64,000 bases of DNA from Firmicutes bacterium UBA2116 (GTDB taxonomy: Bacteria > Bacillota > Clostridia > Tissierellales > Sedimentibacteraceae), in the NCBI GenBank assembly GCA_002331025.1, contig DCYG01000007.1, forward strand, positions 62,001 through 126,000. The letters are read 5' to 3'. A program made the position numbers and the translations under genes. Position 1 is the stretch's first letter; each line of letters begins with the position of its first letter. The notes beneath the pieces are model-generated. The model was not told the DNA's origin, ran no database searches, and was given only the letters and a program-made list of their open reading frames with translations. Of the stretch, positions 8,291 through 17,818 are shown one piece after another.

Positions 8291-10840
8291 CTAATTATCT
8301 TCTAAAATCTCGATATATCCTTCCGTTCCGTTCAGACGTATTCTCTGTCCGTCTTTAATTTGTTTTGTAGCGCCAACAACTCCAACTACTGCAGGCATAC
8401 CATATTCGCGCGTAATAACCGCACCATGTGACATCATGCCTCCGACTTCCGTAACCAGACCGGATAATGATACGAATACCGGAGTCCAGCTTGGATCGGT
8501 AAAAATTGTTACAAGAATATCTCCCTTTTCAATATGCGCGTCAGATAAGCTTTCTACTACGCGAGCGCGTCCTTCTACGATACCGCTTGACACCGCAAGC
8601 CCTGCAAGAGCCCTGTCTGGAATATTAGATGAATAAGAAACGGGCGGCACCTCTCCGTCAGAAAAAATAATGCGCGGTAGTGTGAGTGCCTGATAAGATT
8701 GATAGGCTTTTCTGCGCTCATAAATAATGCTTACATCTGCTTTTTTGCTTTTTATCACTTTCATCAATTCTTCCAATGAAAGATAATAGGCATCGCTTGC
8801 TTCATTCAACACTTTATCATTCACTAAGCGTTGAACCTCTCGCATAATAGCCTGCTTATATACATCGTAGTGGCACATCCAGAAATACTTGGTGTATTCC
8901 CGCACACCGATAAAATTACGGTATATCTCAATTTGCTTACGAAGCTTTTGTGCCTTACATCGACCGTGCGCCCCTTCCATTTTTGACACGAGTTCTGCCG
9001 CAAGCTGCTCGGCTTCTTCTTTGCCTTGAGAAAAGGCGGTTATTGCGTGTCCTGTCGGTAGATTTTTGATGTTGTTGATTAACGCGGTGGAAAGCTGCCC
9101 CGGACACTCACGGAATCGCTCCCGGGTAATGTCGATTTCTCCTGTGCAACGCATACCGTACTCTGACAGAAACTTCTCCAATTTGTCGGCAACTTCTGCA
9201 CCACCCTCCACTTGACGCAATTTATCAAGGGAAAGGTTTTCACCAGCCTTTTCTAAATATGCAACGATCTGTGGATAATTTCTTGCCACATCAGATATCT
9301 CGCAGAGTTTTAAACCCATTTCCGATGTCACATTATGTCTTACGGATTTTGACAATCGGTTTGTTATTGCTTTTTCACCCGTCAGGCGTTCCACTGATTT
9401 GTCAATGGAGTGTCCGACCATCATTGCCATGAGCGTAGTTCCCGCACCCGCAGGGTCATATAAGACCTTTCTGAAATGTTCCTGCTCGTTAATGATGAAT
9501 TTAATGATATCCGCTCCCGACAATTTTTCCAGTTTACCTCGGACAGCTTCAATTTCAGCATTTTGCCGCTCTATATAAGAATCAATATCTGATTCATTAT
9601 TACGATGATATATTTTGAATGCGCCCGTCAAGACACCCCATCTGTCAACGACCGTTGTTAAGCCCTTGGGTCCGTCAGGTATACTGCGTAAATATTCTTT
9701 CCTGTCAAAAATCTTCTTTAATGCCTCATGCATAAGTGGATCCTTTATTCTTGCTTCGGATAAGACCCTCATGCGTCCTCCGGATTTGGCAATGTCGTAT
9801 GTGATATCCATAAACATGTGTCCACCCAATTCCTTCACCGAAAAGAAATTGGATTTTTGCAGCATGGAAATTCCAAGAGGCAAGACTGTATCTGTCATCA
9901 TTTGCAAATGACCGACTGATATGGCGCAATGCTTATATCCGTCAGGGCTTTGAGGTGGAGGAAATAATGTTGTGATGGGTCGTGCCTGTACAATATAAAA
10001 TTTTTCATCGGCATAGCACCATTCAATATCCTGCTCACAATCAAATGCCGTTTCAATATGCTTGCCTATTGCTGTCAGTTCCAAAAGGCGCGCTTCATTA
10101 ATCGGTGCTCCTCCTTCTCCGTCGCTTGTTTTTTGCAGCTTACCATTGCGAAGCTTCCACTCGAAGGGGTTTTTACGACCGGACACCAATTCCTCTCCCA
10201 ATCCTCTGACTGCTTCAATAACAGTTGTAAAACGGTCGGATGTCATTGGGTCAGCTGTAAACATTACTCCTGAAACCTCCGAAATTACCATTTTTTGAAC
10301 CACAACGGCTATTGTTACCTTGTCATGCTCAAATCCATTTTTGATACGGTATGCTATAGCTCGCTCGTTGAACAATGAAGCCCAGCATTTTGCTATTGCA
10401 TTGCAGATATCCACTGTTCCTCTTACATTTAAAAACGTATCCTGCTGTCCCGCGAAAGATGCCCCAGGTAAATCCTCAGCTGTAGCGCTTGAACGCACAG
10501 CGTACGAAAAGGAAATGCCGTAATCCGAAAGTTTTTTATCCAATTTATTGATAAACGATGAGGGAAAAGTGATATTTTCAATAATTTTTTTTATTTGAAT
10601 ACTCAATTGCTTGATTGTATCCGTCTGTTCTTCAGAGATCTCCGATAAAGTGTCCAACAACCTTTGCACCTCAGGAACAGCAGTAACAATTTCTGCATAG
10701 CATTGAGCCGTAACAACAAACCCGTCAGGTACAGGAATATCATTTATACCATGTAATCTTGCGAGATTTGCTCCTTTGCCGCCTGAAACGGATATGCTTT
10801 GTGCCTCTTTATTTTTTAGACCAATCAAATATTTTTCCAT
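8291..10840 (-). CDS. Rifampicin phosphotransferase-like PEP-synthase-family enzyme
   Basis: An 849-residue protein with an N-terminal PEP/pyruvate-binding ATP-grasp domain (SGGKGANLARL near residue 20; RSSATAEDLPGASFAGQQDTFLN near 115; EVSGVMFTADP near 190; FYIVQARPITT near 280). A long unique middle region follows, then a C-terminal phosphohistidine domain with MMSHGAVITREYGMPAVVG, whose His is about residue 805. The order ATP domain, middle, swivelling His domain at the C-terminus, with no TIM barrel, is that of rifampicin phosphotransferases rather than PpsA or PPDK. Those enzymes move the beta phosphate of ATP to the antibiotic. Clustering with a TetR repressor and an exporter fits resistance. 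The true substrate is inferred. Confidence 0.85.
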   Translation of the reverse strand: MEKYLIGLKNKEAQSISVSGGKGANLARLHGINDIPVPDGFVVTAQCYAEIVTAVPEVQRLLDTLSEISEEQTDTIKQLSIQIKKIIENITFPSSFINKLDKKLSDYGISFSYAVRSSATAEDLPGASFAGQQDTFLNVRGTVDICNAIAKCWASLFNERAIAYRIKNGFEHDKVTIAVVVQKMVISEVSGVMFTADPMTSDRFTTVIEAVRGLGEELVSGRKNPFEWKLRNGKLQKTSDGEGGAPINEARLLELTAIGKHIETAFDCEQDIEWCYADEKFYIVQARPITTLFPPPQSPDGYKHCAISVGHLQMMTDTVLPLGISMLQKSNFFSVKELGGHMFMDITYDIAKSGGRMRVLSEARIKDPLMHEALKKIFDRKEYLRSIPDGPKGLTTVVDRWGVLTGAFKIYHRNNESDIDSYIERQNAEIEAVRGKLEKLSGADIIKFIINEQEHFRKVLYDPAGAGTTLMAMMVGHSIDKSVERLTGEKAITNRLSKSVRHNVTSEMGLKLCEISDVARNYPQIVAYLEKAGENLSLDKLRQVEGGAEVADKLEKFLSEYGMRCTGEIDITRERFRECPGQLSTALINNIKNLPTGHAITAFSQGKEEAEQLAAELVSKMEGAHGRCKAQKLRKQIEIYRNFIGVREYTKYFWMCHYDVYKQAIMREVQRLVNDKVLNEASDAYYLSLEELMKVIKSKKADVSIIYERRKAYQSYQALTLPRIIFSDGEVPPVSYSSNIPDRALAGLAVSSGIVEGRARVVESLSDAHIEKGDILVTIFTDPSWTPVFVSLSGLVTEVGGMMSHGAVITREYGMPAVVGVVGATKQIKDGQRIRLNGTEGYIEILEDN

Positions 10841-10862
10841 TTTATATTATCCTCCTTGTCGG

Positions 10863-11489
10863 TTATAGATAAAAAGCTTTGCAAATAATATCCATATAAG
10901 AATCATAGTCAGTCATAATTTCCTCTACAGGCAATTGATCCAGATTTTCACCATTGTAGCTGCCTTTGATTTCTGAAATATATCCATCAAGAGCCCAGTG
11001 AATTAATTTTATTGTTTGTTTTTCCCGGAACTCAGGTTTTAAAAGTTTCATATCTAAGTTTTTATAAATGATATCCTCTTTTATCTTTACTCCCCGTTCA
11101 TTCCGTATATTTTGGATATCATCATGGACCTCCGGTGATGTTTCACGATTACATTGTGCTATAAAATCGGTAATGCTCGGATGCCGTTTAAATGTTTCCA
11201 GATTATATTTTGCTAATTGTTTTAAAATAATTGGCAGAACGCCGCTTTCATAATCAATACGACTATAAATTTCCTTGTCCATAACTTCCCGGACATAGCG
11301 ATATAGGTAAAGATACAAATTTTTTTTATTACCGAAATAGTGAAACAACATTCCTTTTCCTATTTGGGCTGCAGATACAATGTTGTTTGTTGATGCATCT
11401 TCATATTTTTTATAGGCGAACTCCTTAATAGCTGCGTTCAGTATTCGTTCTCTTTTTTGTTCATCCAGTTTTTCAAAAAAATCTTTCAA
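10863..11489 (-). CDS. TetR/AcrR-family transcriptional regulator
   Basis: A 208-residue regulator. The N-terminal HTH (residues about 10-55: KRERILNAAIKEFAYKKYEDASTNNIVSAAQIGKGMLFHYFGNKKNLYLYLY) is a textbook TetR DNA-binding domain; the remaining helices form a ligand and dimerisation domain that I cannot assign further. The start codon is TTG, placed 6 bp after AGGAGG. It is the first gene of the operon with the phosphotransferase (22-bp gap) and exporter. Two GACCAnnnTGGTC palindromes overlie its promoter, so autorepression with ligand-relieved induction of the whole operon is the likely mode. Confidence 0.93.
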   Translation of the reverse strand: MKDFFEKLDEQKRERILNAAIKEFAYKKYEDASTNNIVSAAQIGKGMLFHYFGNKKNLYLYLYRYVREVMDKEIYSRIDYESGVLPIILKQLAKYNLETFKRHPSITDFIAQCNRETSPEVHDDIQNIRNERGVKIKEDIIYKNLDMKLLKPEFREKQTIKLIHWALDGYISEIKGSYNGENLDQLPVEEIMTDYDSYMDIICKAFYL

Positions 11490-11515
11490 AATAAACCTCC
11501 TTGTAAATAAAACAA

Positions 11516-11560
11516 TCGACCATCTTGGTCTATGTTATCAGAATAGACCAAGATGGTCGA
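11516..11560. promoter_or_regulatory. Double palindromic TetR operator
   Basis: The arms TCGACCATCTTGGTCTA (11516-11532) and TAGACCAAGATGGTCGA (11544-11560) are perfect 17-bp inverted copies separated by 11 bp. Each arm is itself a palindrome of the form GACCAnnnTGGTC, giving two adjacent operators: one between -35 and -10 and one just downstream of -10. Confidence 0.85.
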
Positions 11561-11568
11561 TATGTCAA
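11540..11568 (-). promoter_or_regulatory. Promoter of tetR-phosphotransferase-MFS operon
   Basis: Read on the minus strand: TTGACA (11568-11563), 17-bp spacer, TATTCT (11545-11540). One operator occupies the spacer and the other covers the transcription start region. Confidence 0.8.
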
Positions 11569-11577
11569 GCTTTTTTC

Positions 11578-12738
11578 TTATGAGAAAATTTTACTTATAT
11601 CCAATACGCCTGCCCCTTGGTCATAAGAGGATGCTTTAATTCTTGAACAGGCATTTATCAACCTTCTTTTTATATCATAGTGGCTGTAATTAGGATTTTC
11701 ATTTAATAATAGTGCTGCAGCTCCTGATACCATCGGGGCCGACATAGATGTGCCGCTTAAGGATGTATATCCGCTTAAATTTTCATTGGAGAGTGATTTG
11801 ATATTAACTCCCGGTGCAATTAAATCGGGCTTTCTGATTCTGTCTATTGTTGGTCCCCTGCTTGAAAATTCAGCAATCCTTTCTCTGCCTGATTCTCTGT
11901 CATCCAATGCACCTACTGAAATAACATGTCTTCCGGTAGCGGGTGATAAAATAGTATTTTTCATAGGACCGCTGTTGCCTACGGCTGCAACCACTATAAA
12001 GCCGTTTTCAATAGCATGATTCGCAGCTTTAACGAGAGGATCTCTCCTTTCTCTGTATTGAGCAATAGCACCTAACGAAAAATTAATAATCCTTGTATCG
12101 TAATCCTCCTTACTGTCAATAATAAATTGAACCGTTTCTAATATATCTGATGTATTTCCGTTTCCGATTTCATCTAAAACCTTAATAGCTAAAATATTTG
12201 CTTCCGGTGCTATACCTCTGTATTTTCCTCTGGATGAGTATCCGCTTCCCGCCAGAATTCCGGCGCAATGCGTGCCGTGTCCATTATCATCATATGCTTT
12301 AGTTTCACCATTTACAAAATCCTTGAAACCAACAATTCTGTTTGTCGGATAAATTAAATCTGTATGGGGAGATATGCCCGTATCAATAATTGCAACAGTT
12401 ACTCCTTTTCCGGTATATCCGGTAGTAGTTATTAATTCGGCACCTACTGCCTCTCTTGCCAAATCCATAACCGCAAATACCTTGGAATCATAGCTGATAA
12501 ATTCTACATCCTCATCAGCGGTAAGCTCTAATATAGAGCTCATGCTCATTTCACATGCACATCCGTTAATTATTGGCAGGGTATAATTTAATTTATTTGA
12601 TAAAGAAGAAATTTTACTTTCTTTGATTTTTTTATTATCTTTATAACTTATTATTACGGGTATGACATTATTGTCGTTGGAGTAAATTTGTCCTTTAATA
12701 GTAGGACACAACTTATTATAGTCAAAATAATTTCTCAT
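11578..12738 (-). CDS. Subtilisin-like serine protease (S8) without signal peptide
   Basis: A 386-residue S8 peptidase. A propeptide-like region (about residues 1-95, including VIPVIISYKDNKKIKESKIS) precedes the catalytic domain. The triad is visible: Asp in VTVAIIDTGIS, His in DDNGHGTHCAGILAG, and Ser in SGTSMSAPMVSGAAALL; the oxyanion Asn is in VVAAVGNSG. No N-terminal hydrophobic signal is present, so it may act inside the cell or be released by another route. It is monocistronic, with RBS AGGTAGGTG. It sits 8 bp upstream (on the genome) of the tetR promoter region and diverges from walR. Confidence 0.93.
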   Translation of the reverse strand: MRNYFDYNKLCPTIKGQIYSNDNNVIPVIISYKDNKKIKESKISSLSNKLNYTLPIINGCACEMSMSSILELTADEDVEFISYDSKVFAVMDLAREAVGAELITTTGYTGKGVTVAIIDTGISPHTDLIYPTNRIVGFKDFVNGETKAYDDNGHGTHCAGILAGSGYSSRGKYRGIAPEANILAIKVLDEIGNGNTSDILETVQFIIDSKEDYDTRIINFSLGAIAQYRERRDPLVKAANHAIENGFIVVAAVGNSGPMKNTILSPATGRHVISVGALDDRESGRERIAEFSSRGPTIDRIRKPDLIAPGVNIKSLSNENLSGYTSLSGTSMSAPMVSGAAALLLNENPNYSHYDIKRRLINACSRIKASSYDQGAGVLDISKIFS

Positions 12739-12784
12739 TTAATTCACCTACCTTAAATTAATTTATGCTTTTAATTAAAGATGG

Positions 12785-12812
12785 TGTTCATTTTTTAAAA
12801 ACATGGTATAAT
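12785..12812 (+). promoter_or_regulatory. Predicted promoter of the wal operon
   Basis: TGTTCA (12785-12790), 16-bp spacer, TATAAT (12807-12812), preceded by G at -13/-14 (ATGGTATAAT). It lies 50 bp before the walR start. The -35 box is weak. Confidence 0.5.
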
Positions 12813-12862
12813 AATTTACAATAGTATAAGAATGAACAGTGAATAATGAATAGGAGGAAAGT

Positions 12863-13546
12863 ATGCCTAAAATATTAGTAGTAGATGACGAAAGACCGAT
12901 AGCAGAGATAATTAAATATAATCTTCAAAAAGAAGGCTACGAAGTTCAAACTGCATATGACGGTGATGAAGCAATTAAGATGGTTCATAAAACGAATCCA
13001 GAGTTGGTAATACTCGATATTATGCTTCCGAAGAAAAACGGCTTTGACGTATTAAAGGAAATAAGAATGGAATATGTTATGCCCGTTGTAATGCTTACCG
13101 CGAAGGAGGAAGAGAATGATAAGATTACGGGGCTTGAATTGGGAGCCGACGATTATATCACGAAACCTTTCAGCAACAAAGAACTGATAGCAAGGGTTAA
13201 AGCTAATCTTCGAAGAGTGAAGCTTTCAAATGTAAATGAAGAAATGAAGTCTAAAATAATTGAAGCAGGTAATTTAACGATAGACATGAACACCTATGAA
13301 GTAAGTAAAGATAACAAAATAATAGATTTGACAAACAGGGAATTTGACTTATTAAAGTATTTGTTTTTGAATGCCGACAGAGTTTTCAACAGAGAACACT
13401 TGTTAAAAGAAGTCTGGGGATACGAATTCGGTGATTTAAGGACCGTTGATGTTACTGTAAGAAGGCTGAGAGAAAAAATTGAAACAGATGAGGATAAATA
13501 TATAATTACAAAAAGAGGAACGGGATACTATTTTAAAAGCAAATAA
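12863..13546 (+). CDS. walR: Response regulator WalR (YycF)
   Basis: A 227-residue OmpR-class regulator. The receiver domain begins KILVVDDERPIAEIIKYNL, and its phospho-acceptor Asp is in LVILDIMLP. The LTAK and KPF motifs complete the active site. The winged-helix domain includes LTNREFDLLKYLFLNADRVFNREHLLKEVWGYEFGDLRTVDVTVRRLREKIE, very close to WalR/PhoP proteins. It starts after AGGAGGAAAGT. It is followed 26 bp later by its kinase and then two YycHI-type genes, an order that identifies the system. WalR controls cell-wall hydrolase and wall-metabolism genes in Firmicutes. Confidence 0.95.
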   Translation: MPKILVVDDERPIAEIIKYNLQKEGYEVQTAYDGDEAIKMVHKTNPELVILDIMLPKKNGFDVLKEIRMEYVMPVVMLTAKEEENDKITGLELGADDYITKPFSNKELIARVKANLRRVKLSNVNEEMKSKIIEAGNLTIDMNTYEVSKDNKIIDLTNREFDLLKYLFLNADRVFNREHLLKEVWGYEFGDLRTVDVTVRRLREKIETDEDKYIITKRGTGYYFKSK

Positions 13547-13572
13547 GACGTTTTATATTCAGAGGAGCCGTT

Positions 13573-15366
13573 ATGTTTAAAAGTATTAGATGGAGATTGA
13601 TTTTAATTTATTTTTTGCTTGTATTTCTTGCCATGTCAGTGGTGGGAATTTATATTGTAAGCCAGCTTGAACAGATTCAGCTTGATATGAATATAAAAAA
13701 TATGAGCTCAAGAATTAAAACTATTATAGAAACATCAAATTCAATAAAAGCAGATAACTGGGATGACAATACAGATAAAATCCAACAGAATATCAACAGT
13801 ATACAGGTCGGATACAATGAATATGTTTATGTTATTATAAATGATGAAAAGAAGACAATTATTGCAAGCAGTGTCCCTGACACTGTCGGACAAAGTGCTT
13901 TTAATGCAAACCAAATAAATAATTACGTATTGACTAAATCCTTTGACGGAAATCCTGAACACATAGCACCGCCGGACCAAAATCAATATGAAAACGAAAA
14001 TGAAAACCCAAGCTCTTACCACATGTCTTTTCCTGTATATTCTGACGGAAATATAAAGGGCTACATTTATTTAGTAAACAATATAGAGCATATATATGAA
14101 ACAGTGGATCAATCCAAGGAAATAATGACACAAGCGACTATTATTGCATTGGCATTAACCGTATTTCTCGGCTTGATATTGTCATCCGGCATCACAAAGC
14201 CAATCAAAGAGCTTACATTTAAAGCAAAGCAAATGTCCAAAGGAGATTTTGATCAGAAAGTAAGCGTTAAATCAAATGATGAAATCGGACAGTTAGGCAA
14301 TATGTTCAACTTTTTAATTGATGAGCTTAAACAATCCATGTCCAGTTTAGTACAGGAAAAAAGCAAATTAGAAACTACATTTAAGTATATGGCAGATGGA
14401 ATTTTGACAGTTGGTATTGACGGAAATATAATACATTCAAATCCGGTTGCCAAAAAACTTTTATCCTTGCACAGCGAAGATGAAAAATACGATGATGTTG
14501 TGCAAAATATAGATGATAAATTGCTTCTATCTAAATTAAAAGCAAAAAAATATCACGGCACCGAAATTTTAGAGCAAAACGGAGAAACATATAATATTGA
14601 CTATGCACCGTTTATGAATAATCAGAACAAGGTAGGCGGCGTTATTATTGTATTTAAAAATATAACTGAACAGTATAAAATTGATAAGCTTCAAAGAGAA
14701 TTTGTCGCTAACGTTTCGCATGAGCTGAAAACACCTATTACAACCATAAAGAGTTACACAGAAACATTGCTTGAAGGTGCAATAGAGGAAAGGCAATTGG
14801 CAGAGGATTTTTTAAATGTTATAAATTCGGAAAGCGATCGTATGTCAAGGCTGGTCAGCGATCTTCTGAAATTATCCAGAATGGATTATGAGCAGACAAA
14901 ATGGAAAAAGGACAAATTAAATGTAACGGAAACGATTAATGAGATAAGTAAGAAGCTTCAGATACAAGCGAAAAACAAAGATATTAAACTTCATATAGAT
15001 TTGCCTTATGACATGAATATATGTTTTGACAGAGACGGCTTTGAGCAAATAATACTCAATATTGCCGGAAACGCTGTAAAATACACTCCCGATGGAGGGA
15101 ATGTATGGCTGAGTGCATCTAAAAATAACGGCAAGGTCAGTATCAGCATTAAGGATGACGGAATCGGTATACCTATGGAAGATCAGGCAAGAGTTTTTGA
15201 AAGATTCTACCGTGTGGATAAGGCAAGAAGCAGGGAATTAGGCGGAACAGGCCTTGGGCTGTCAATTGCAAAGCAAATAGCGGAAGCTCATGACAGCACC
15301 ATAAGCATTAACGAAGAATTAAAGGTAGGAACTGAAATTATCATAACAATTCCTGAGTTAATCTGA
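13573..15366 (+). CDS. walK: Sensor histidine kinase WalK (YycG)
   Basis: This 597-residue kinase has two transmembrane helices (about 7-28 and 183-205) flanking an extracytoplasmic domain of roughly 150 residues. A HAMP domain (SGITKPIKELTFKAKQMSKGDF) and a PAS domain (about 265-375) follow. The HisKA domain has FVANVSHELKTPITTIKSYTETLLEGA, whose His is the phosphorylation site. The HATPase has NAVKYTPDGG, DDGIGIP and RELGGTGLGLSIAKQI. This order is diagnostic for WalK. YycH and YycI homologues downstream are its membrane partners. Confidence 0.95.
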   Translation: MFKSIRWRLILIYFLLVFLAMSVVGIYIVSQLEQIQLDMNIKNMSSRIKTIIETSNSIKADNWDDNTDKIQQNINSIQVGYNEYVYVIINDEKKTIIASSVPDTVGQSAFNANQINNYVLTKSFDGNPEHIAPPDQNQYENENENPSSYHMSFPVYSDGNIKGYIYLVNNIEHIYETVDQSKEIMTQATIIALALTVFLGLILSSGITKPIKELTFKAKQMSKGDFDQKVSVKSNDEIGQLGNMFNFLIDELKQSMSSLVQEKSKLETTFKYMADGILTVGIDGNIIHSNPVAKKLLSLHSEDEKYDDVVQNIDDKLLLSKLKAKKYHGTEILEQNGETYNIDYAPFMNNQNKVGGVIIVFKNITEQYKIDKLQREFVANVSHELKTPITTIKSYTETLLEGAIEERQLAEDFLNVINSESDRMSRLVSDLLKLSRMDYEQTKWKKDKLNVTETINEISKKLQIQAKNKDIKLHIDLPYDMNICFDRDGFEQIILNIAGNAVKYTPDGGNVWLSASKNNGKVSISIKDDGIGIPMEDQARVFERFYRVDKARSRELGGTGLGLSIAKQIAEAHDSTISINEELKVGTEIIITIPELI

Positions 15367-15382
15367 AAAAAGGGGATAGTTC

Positions 15383-16771
15383 ATGAAGCATGGTAAAATA
15401 AAAAACATTATATTAACTGTAATGGTAATATGCTGTGTATATTTGAGCAGTAACGTATGGCTTAAATTACCGGATTTTATAAAATATGAAACATCGGCAG
15501 AAGAAAATGAGGATATTAGCAACGTCATCATCCAAATCTGGAATGTAGTAAAACCCGTTAAGCATGTTATAAATTACAATGAGAATTATACGGTTGCTTA
15601 TTCTGATGAAAATAATATGTGGGGCAAGGCAGTACAGGTTCTGAACAATGTATTTGCCGCTTTTAATAATGCAGATATTTCTCTTACACCTGCATTTCCT
15701 ACTCAATATTTAAAATTCGATTTTTCTGATAATATTCCTGTCGGAATTTTTACAGGACAAATGCAGATTAACAACAAAAATATTTCAGATACAATTAAAT
15801 ATATAAAAAATGTAATTATAGATTTAGACAATGCAAATTCAATATATATATATAACGGTGAAAATACTATTAAAATTACCAGCAGTGCAATAGATACAAC
15901 AGAATTAGCCGATATTATAAAACAGTATAGCTTTGAAAATTCAACACAGTTTGCATATTATCAAAAAATAGGCAATGAAACCATCCAGGTACCCATCCCA
16001 TTGGAAACAGTAGCCCGAAATCCTATATTTGTAAGGTCGGAGCTTGATGTGTTCGATACAGAAGCAATAAATAGAATTGCCAGAGGATACTTCAAAAAAG
16101 ATTATGACTATGTGAGAAAATCGGTTGAAGTAAACGGTAATGTTTCGTATATGTACCGAACACAAAAGTTATTGCGTATAACGGGAGAAGGGCTTCTGGA
16201 TTTTTATGATGCAACAACGGAACTGGAGAACTCCTCGGACGTGTATGAAAGCTTTGTAGCCGCAGTGGGATTTACAGAGGGATTTTTAGGGTTTCCGAAG
16301 GATGTTTATTTAAGTGATGTAGAAAGTATAGATCATGACGGAAATCATGGTTACAGATATACATTTTCTTATAAAATTATTGACAGACCAATTTTATTCA
16401 GTAGAGTAAGAGCAAATGCAGCACTGCAAATAGATGTTGTAGGAGACTATGTAGTAGCATATAAGAGATTTATAAGAAATATAAATGAATCACAATCAAG
16501 CCAGATGAATGAAATTGCAATAATTCCGGCTATTGATGTTATTAATAAAAATTTAGATTATGATACGCCTGATGACGGCTCAGACCAGGCACCTGAACTC
16601 AGGCCTCTAAAAGAAGAAATGATTAAGGATATAAGCAATATATACTTAGGATACTTTGACTTGTCAAGAGTTTCGGGAGAGCAGCTGCTGAGAGTATGCT
16701 GGGTAATTGAAGTTAATGATAAGACGTTTATATTTAATGCAATAACAGGAAGCCTGATAGAAGAATGGTAG
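15383..16771 (+). CDS. yycH: WalK-associated YycH-family protein
   Basis: A 462-residue protein with one N-terminal membrane helix (about residues 9-26, IILTVMVICCVYLSSNVWL) and a large extracytoplasmic domain. It shows YycH features: a two-system beta-rich middle (NPIFVRSELDVFDTEAINRIARGYFKKDYDYVRKSVEVNGNVSYMYRTQKLLRI) and a C-terminal cystatin-like YycI-type domain. YycH and YycI modulate WalK through membrane contact. It starts 16 bp after walK and precedes yycI-like by 16 bp. Sequence is divergent from Bacillus YycH; assignment leans on context. Confidence 0.85.
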   Translation: MKHGKIKNIILTVMVICCVYLSSNVWLKLPDFIKYETSAEENEDISNVIIQIWNVVKPVKHVINYNENYTVAYSDENNMWGKAVQVLNNVFAAFNNADISLTPAFPTQYLKFDFSDNIPVGIFTGQMQINNKNISDTIKYIKNVIIDLDNANSIYIYNGENTIKITSSAIDTTELADIIKQYSFENSTQFAYYQKIGNETIQVPIPLETVARNPIFVRSELDVFDTEAINRIARGYFKKDYDYVRKSVEVNGNVSYMYRTQKLLRITGEGLLDFYDATTELENSSDVYESFVAAVGFTEGFLGFPKDVYLSDVESIDHDGNHGYRYTFSYKIIDRPILFSRVRANAALQIDVVGDYVVAYKRFIRNINESQSSQMNEIAIIPAIDVINKNLDYDTPDDGSDQAPELRPLKEEMIKDISNIYLGYFDLSRVSGEQLLRVCWVIEVNDKTFIFNAITGSLIEEW

Positions 16772-16787
16772 CAAGGATGTGATTTGA

Positions 16788-17633
16788 GTGGATTGGAACA
16801 AATCAAATATAATATTTATAGTTGCGTTTATAATTTTGAATATATTTCTTCTTTCATATTCTTTTAACGATATTTTTTCCGAAGAATATAATATAATGTC
16901 CGATAAGGATTTTATTGAAGATGTGGAGGACATTTTAAAGGAAAAAAACATTGTAATTAATTGTGAAATACCGAAGGAAGTATATACTCTTCCTACATTG
17001 GATACAGAATACAGAATTATTAATATAGACAAAAAATTGTTGGAGAAATACTTAGGCGAAGGAATAGATCCCATTGAAGATGTATTTTCATACAGCAATG
17101 AAAAGGGAGAATCCATTGAAATAATAGAAGGTAAAAAATTTATTTACACTCTGAGAGAAAAAGTAAACGGCAATTTAGAAGATAGTTTGAAAATTGCGGA
17201 TGAAATAAATAGCTTCTTAAAAAATAAAAATATTGACGGGTCAGGCTTTAGCGAAAATTACAGAATCATTACAGATGACTCAGGATTCATAATGTATACA
17301 AGATACTACAATAACATAAGCGTTGACAATTCCTATATGAAATTTTACTTTGATAAAAATGGTATCTATAAATTTGAAATGCAAAAAATAATTTCCATAA
17401 AAGAAATAGGAGAAAAAGTAAATACATTCACGGCTGCCGAAAGCTTATTAAAGCTGTTGTCCTATGATGATGTAAACAATAAGGAAATTATAAAAATTGA
17501 TATGTCATATTATAGTATAGAAGATGAGAATTGGCAGGTTATCTCGGGAATAAATTCATATCCTGTGTGGAAAGTTATTTTTAGTGACGGAACTCAAAAA
17601 CATTTAATCAGCCCCAACATTTATTTTTATTGA
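16788..17633 (+). CDS. yycI: WalK-associated YycI-family protein
   Basis: A 281-residue protein beginning MDWNKSNIIFIVAFIILNIFLLSYSF, the short cytoplasmic start plus single helix typical of YycI. An extracytoplasmic region follows, ending in VWKVIFSDGTQKHLISPN, consistent with the YycI fold. The start is GTG with RBS AAGGATGTG. It is the fourth gene of the walRKHI set. The genes usually following in Bacillus (walJ, htrA) are absent; murA comes next instead after a 185-bp gap. Confidence 0.87.
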   Translation: MDWNKSNIIFIVAFIILNIFLLSYSFNDIFSEEYNIMSDKDFIEDVEDILKEKNIVINCEIPKEVYTLPTLDTEYRIINIDKKLLEKYLGEGIDPIEDVFSYSNEKGESIEIIEGKKFIYTLREKVNGNLEDSLKIADEINSFLKNKNIDGSGFSENYRIITDDSGFIMYTRYYNNISVDNSYMKFYFDKNGIYKFEMQKIISIKEIGEKVNTFTAAESLLKLLSYDDVNNKEIIKIDMSYYSIEDENWQVISGINSYPVWKVIFSDGTQKHLISPNIYFY

Positions 17634-17669
17634 AAAAATTACAGTTATATTATATCATTATATGATGAA

Positions 17670-17732
17670 GTTGCCCTAACCCTATTTTTTCGAGCCAAAG
17701 CGCAGAAAAGACAGCGGTAGGTCATTCGCAAC
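17670..17732. other. Imperfect hairpin, possible dispersed element upstream of murA
   Basis: GTTGC (17670-17674) and GCAAC (17728-17732) flank CCTAACC/GGTAGG and a GC-richer centre (CGAGCCAAAGCGCAG). Its composition differs from the surrounding AT-rich DNA and it is non-coding. It could be a terminator-plus-repeat; no second copy was found in this window. Confidence 0.35.
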
Positions 17733-17818
17733 AAATTCATTTTTAAACACTTTAAGGAATTATTTTAATGTAAACTTATTTATATTTATTTAAATAAACA
17801 AGAATTGAGGAATTATAT

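Noticed and set aside
8436..10523. Several plus-strand frames inside the rifampicin-phosphotransferase-like gene
   Set aside because: They are antisense shadows of a well-supported 849-codon gene with family motifs.
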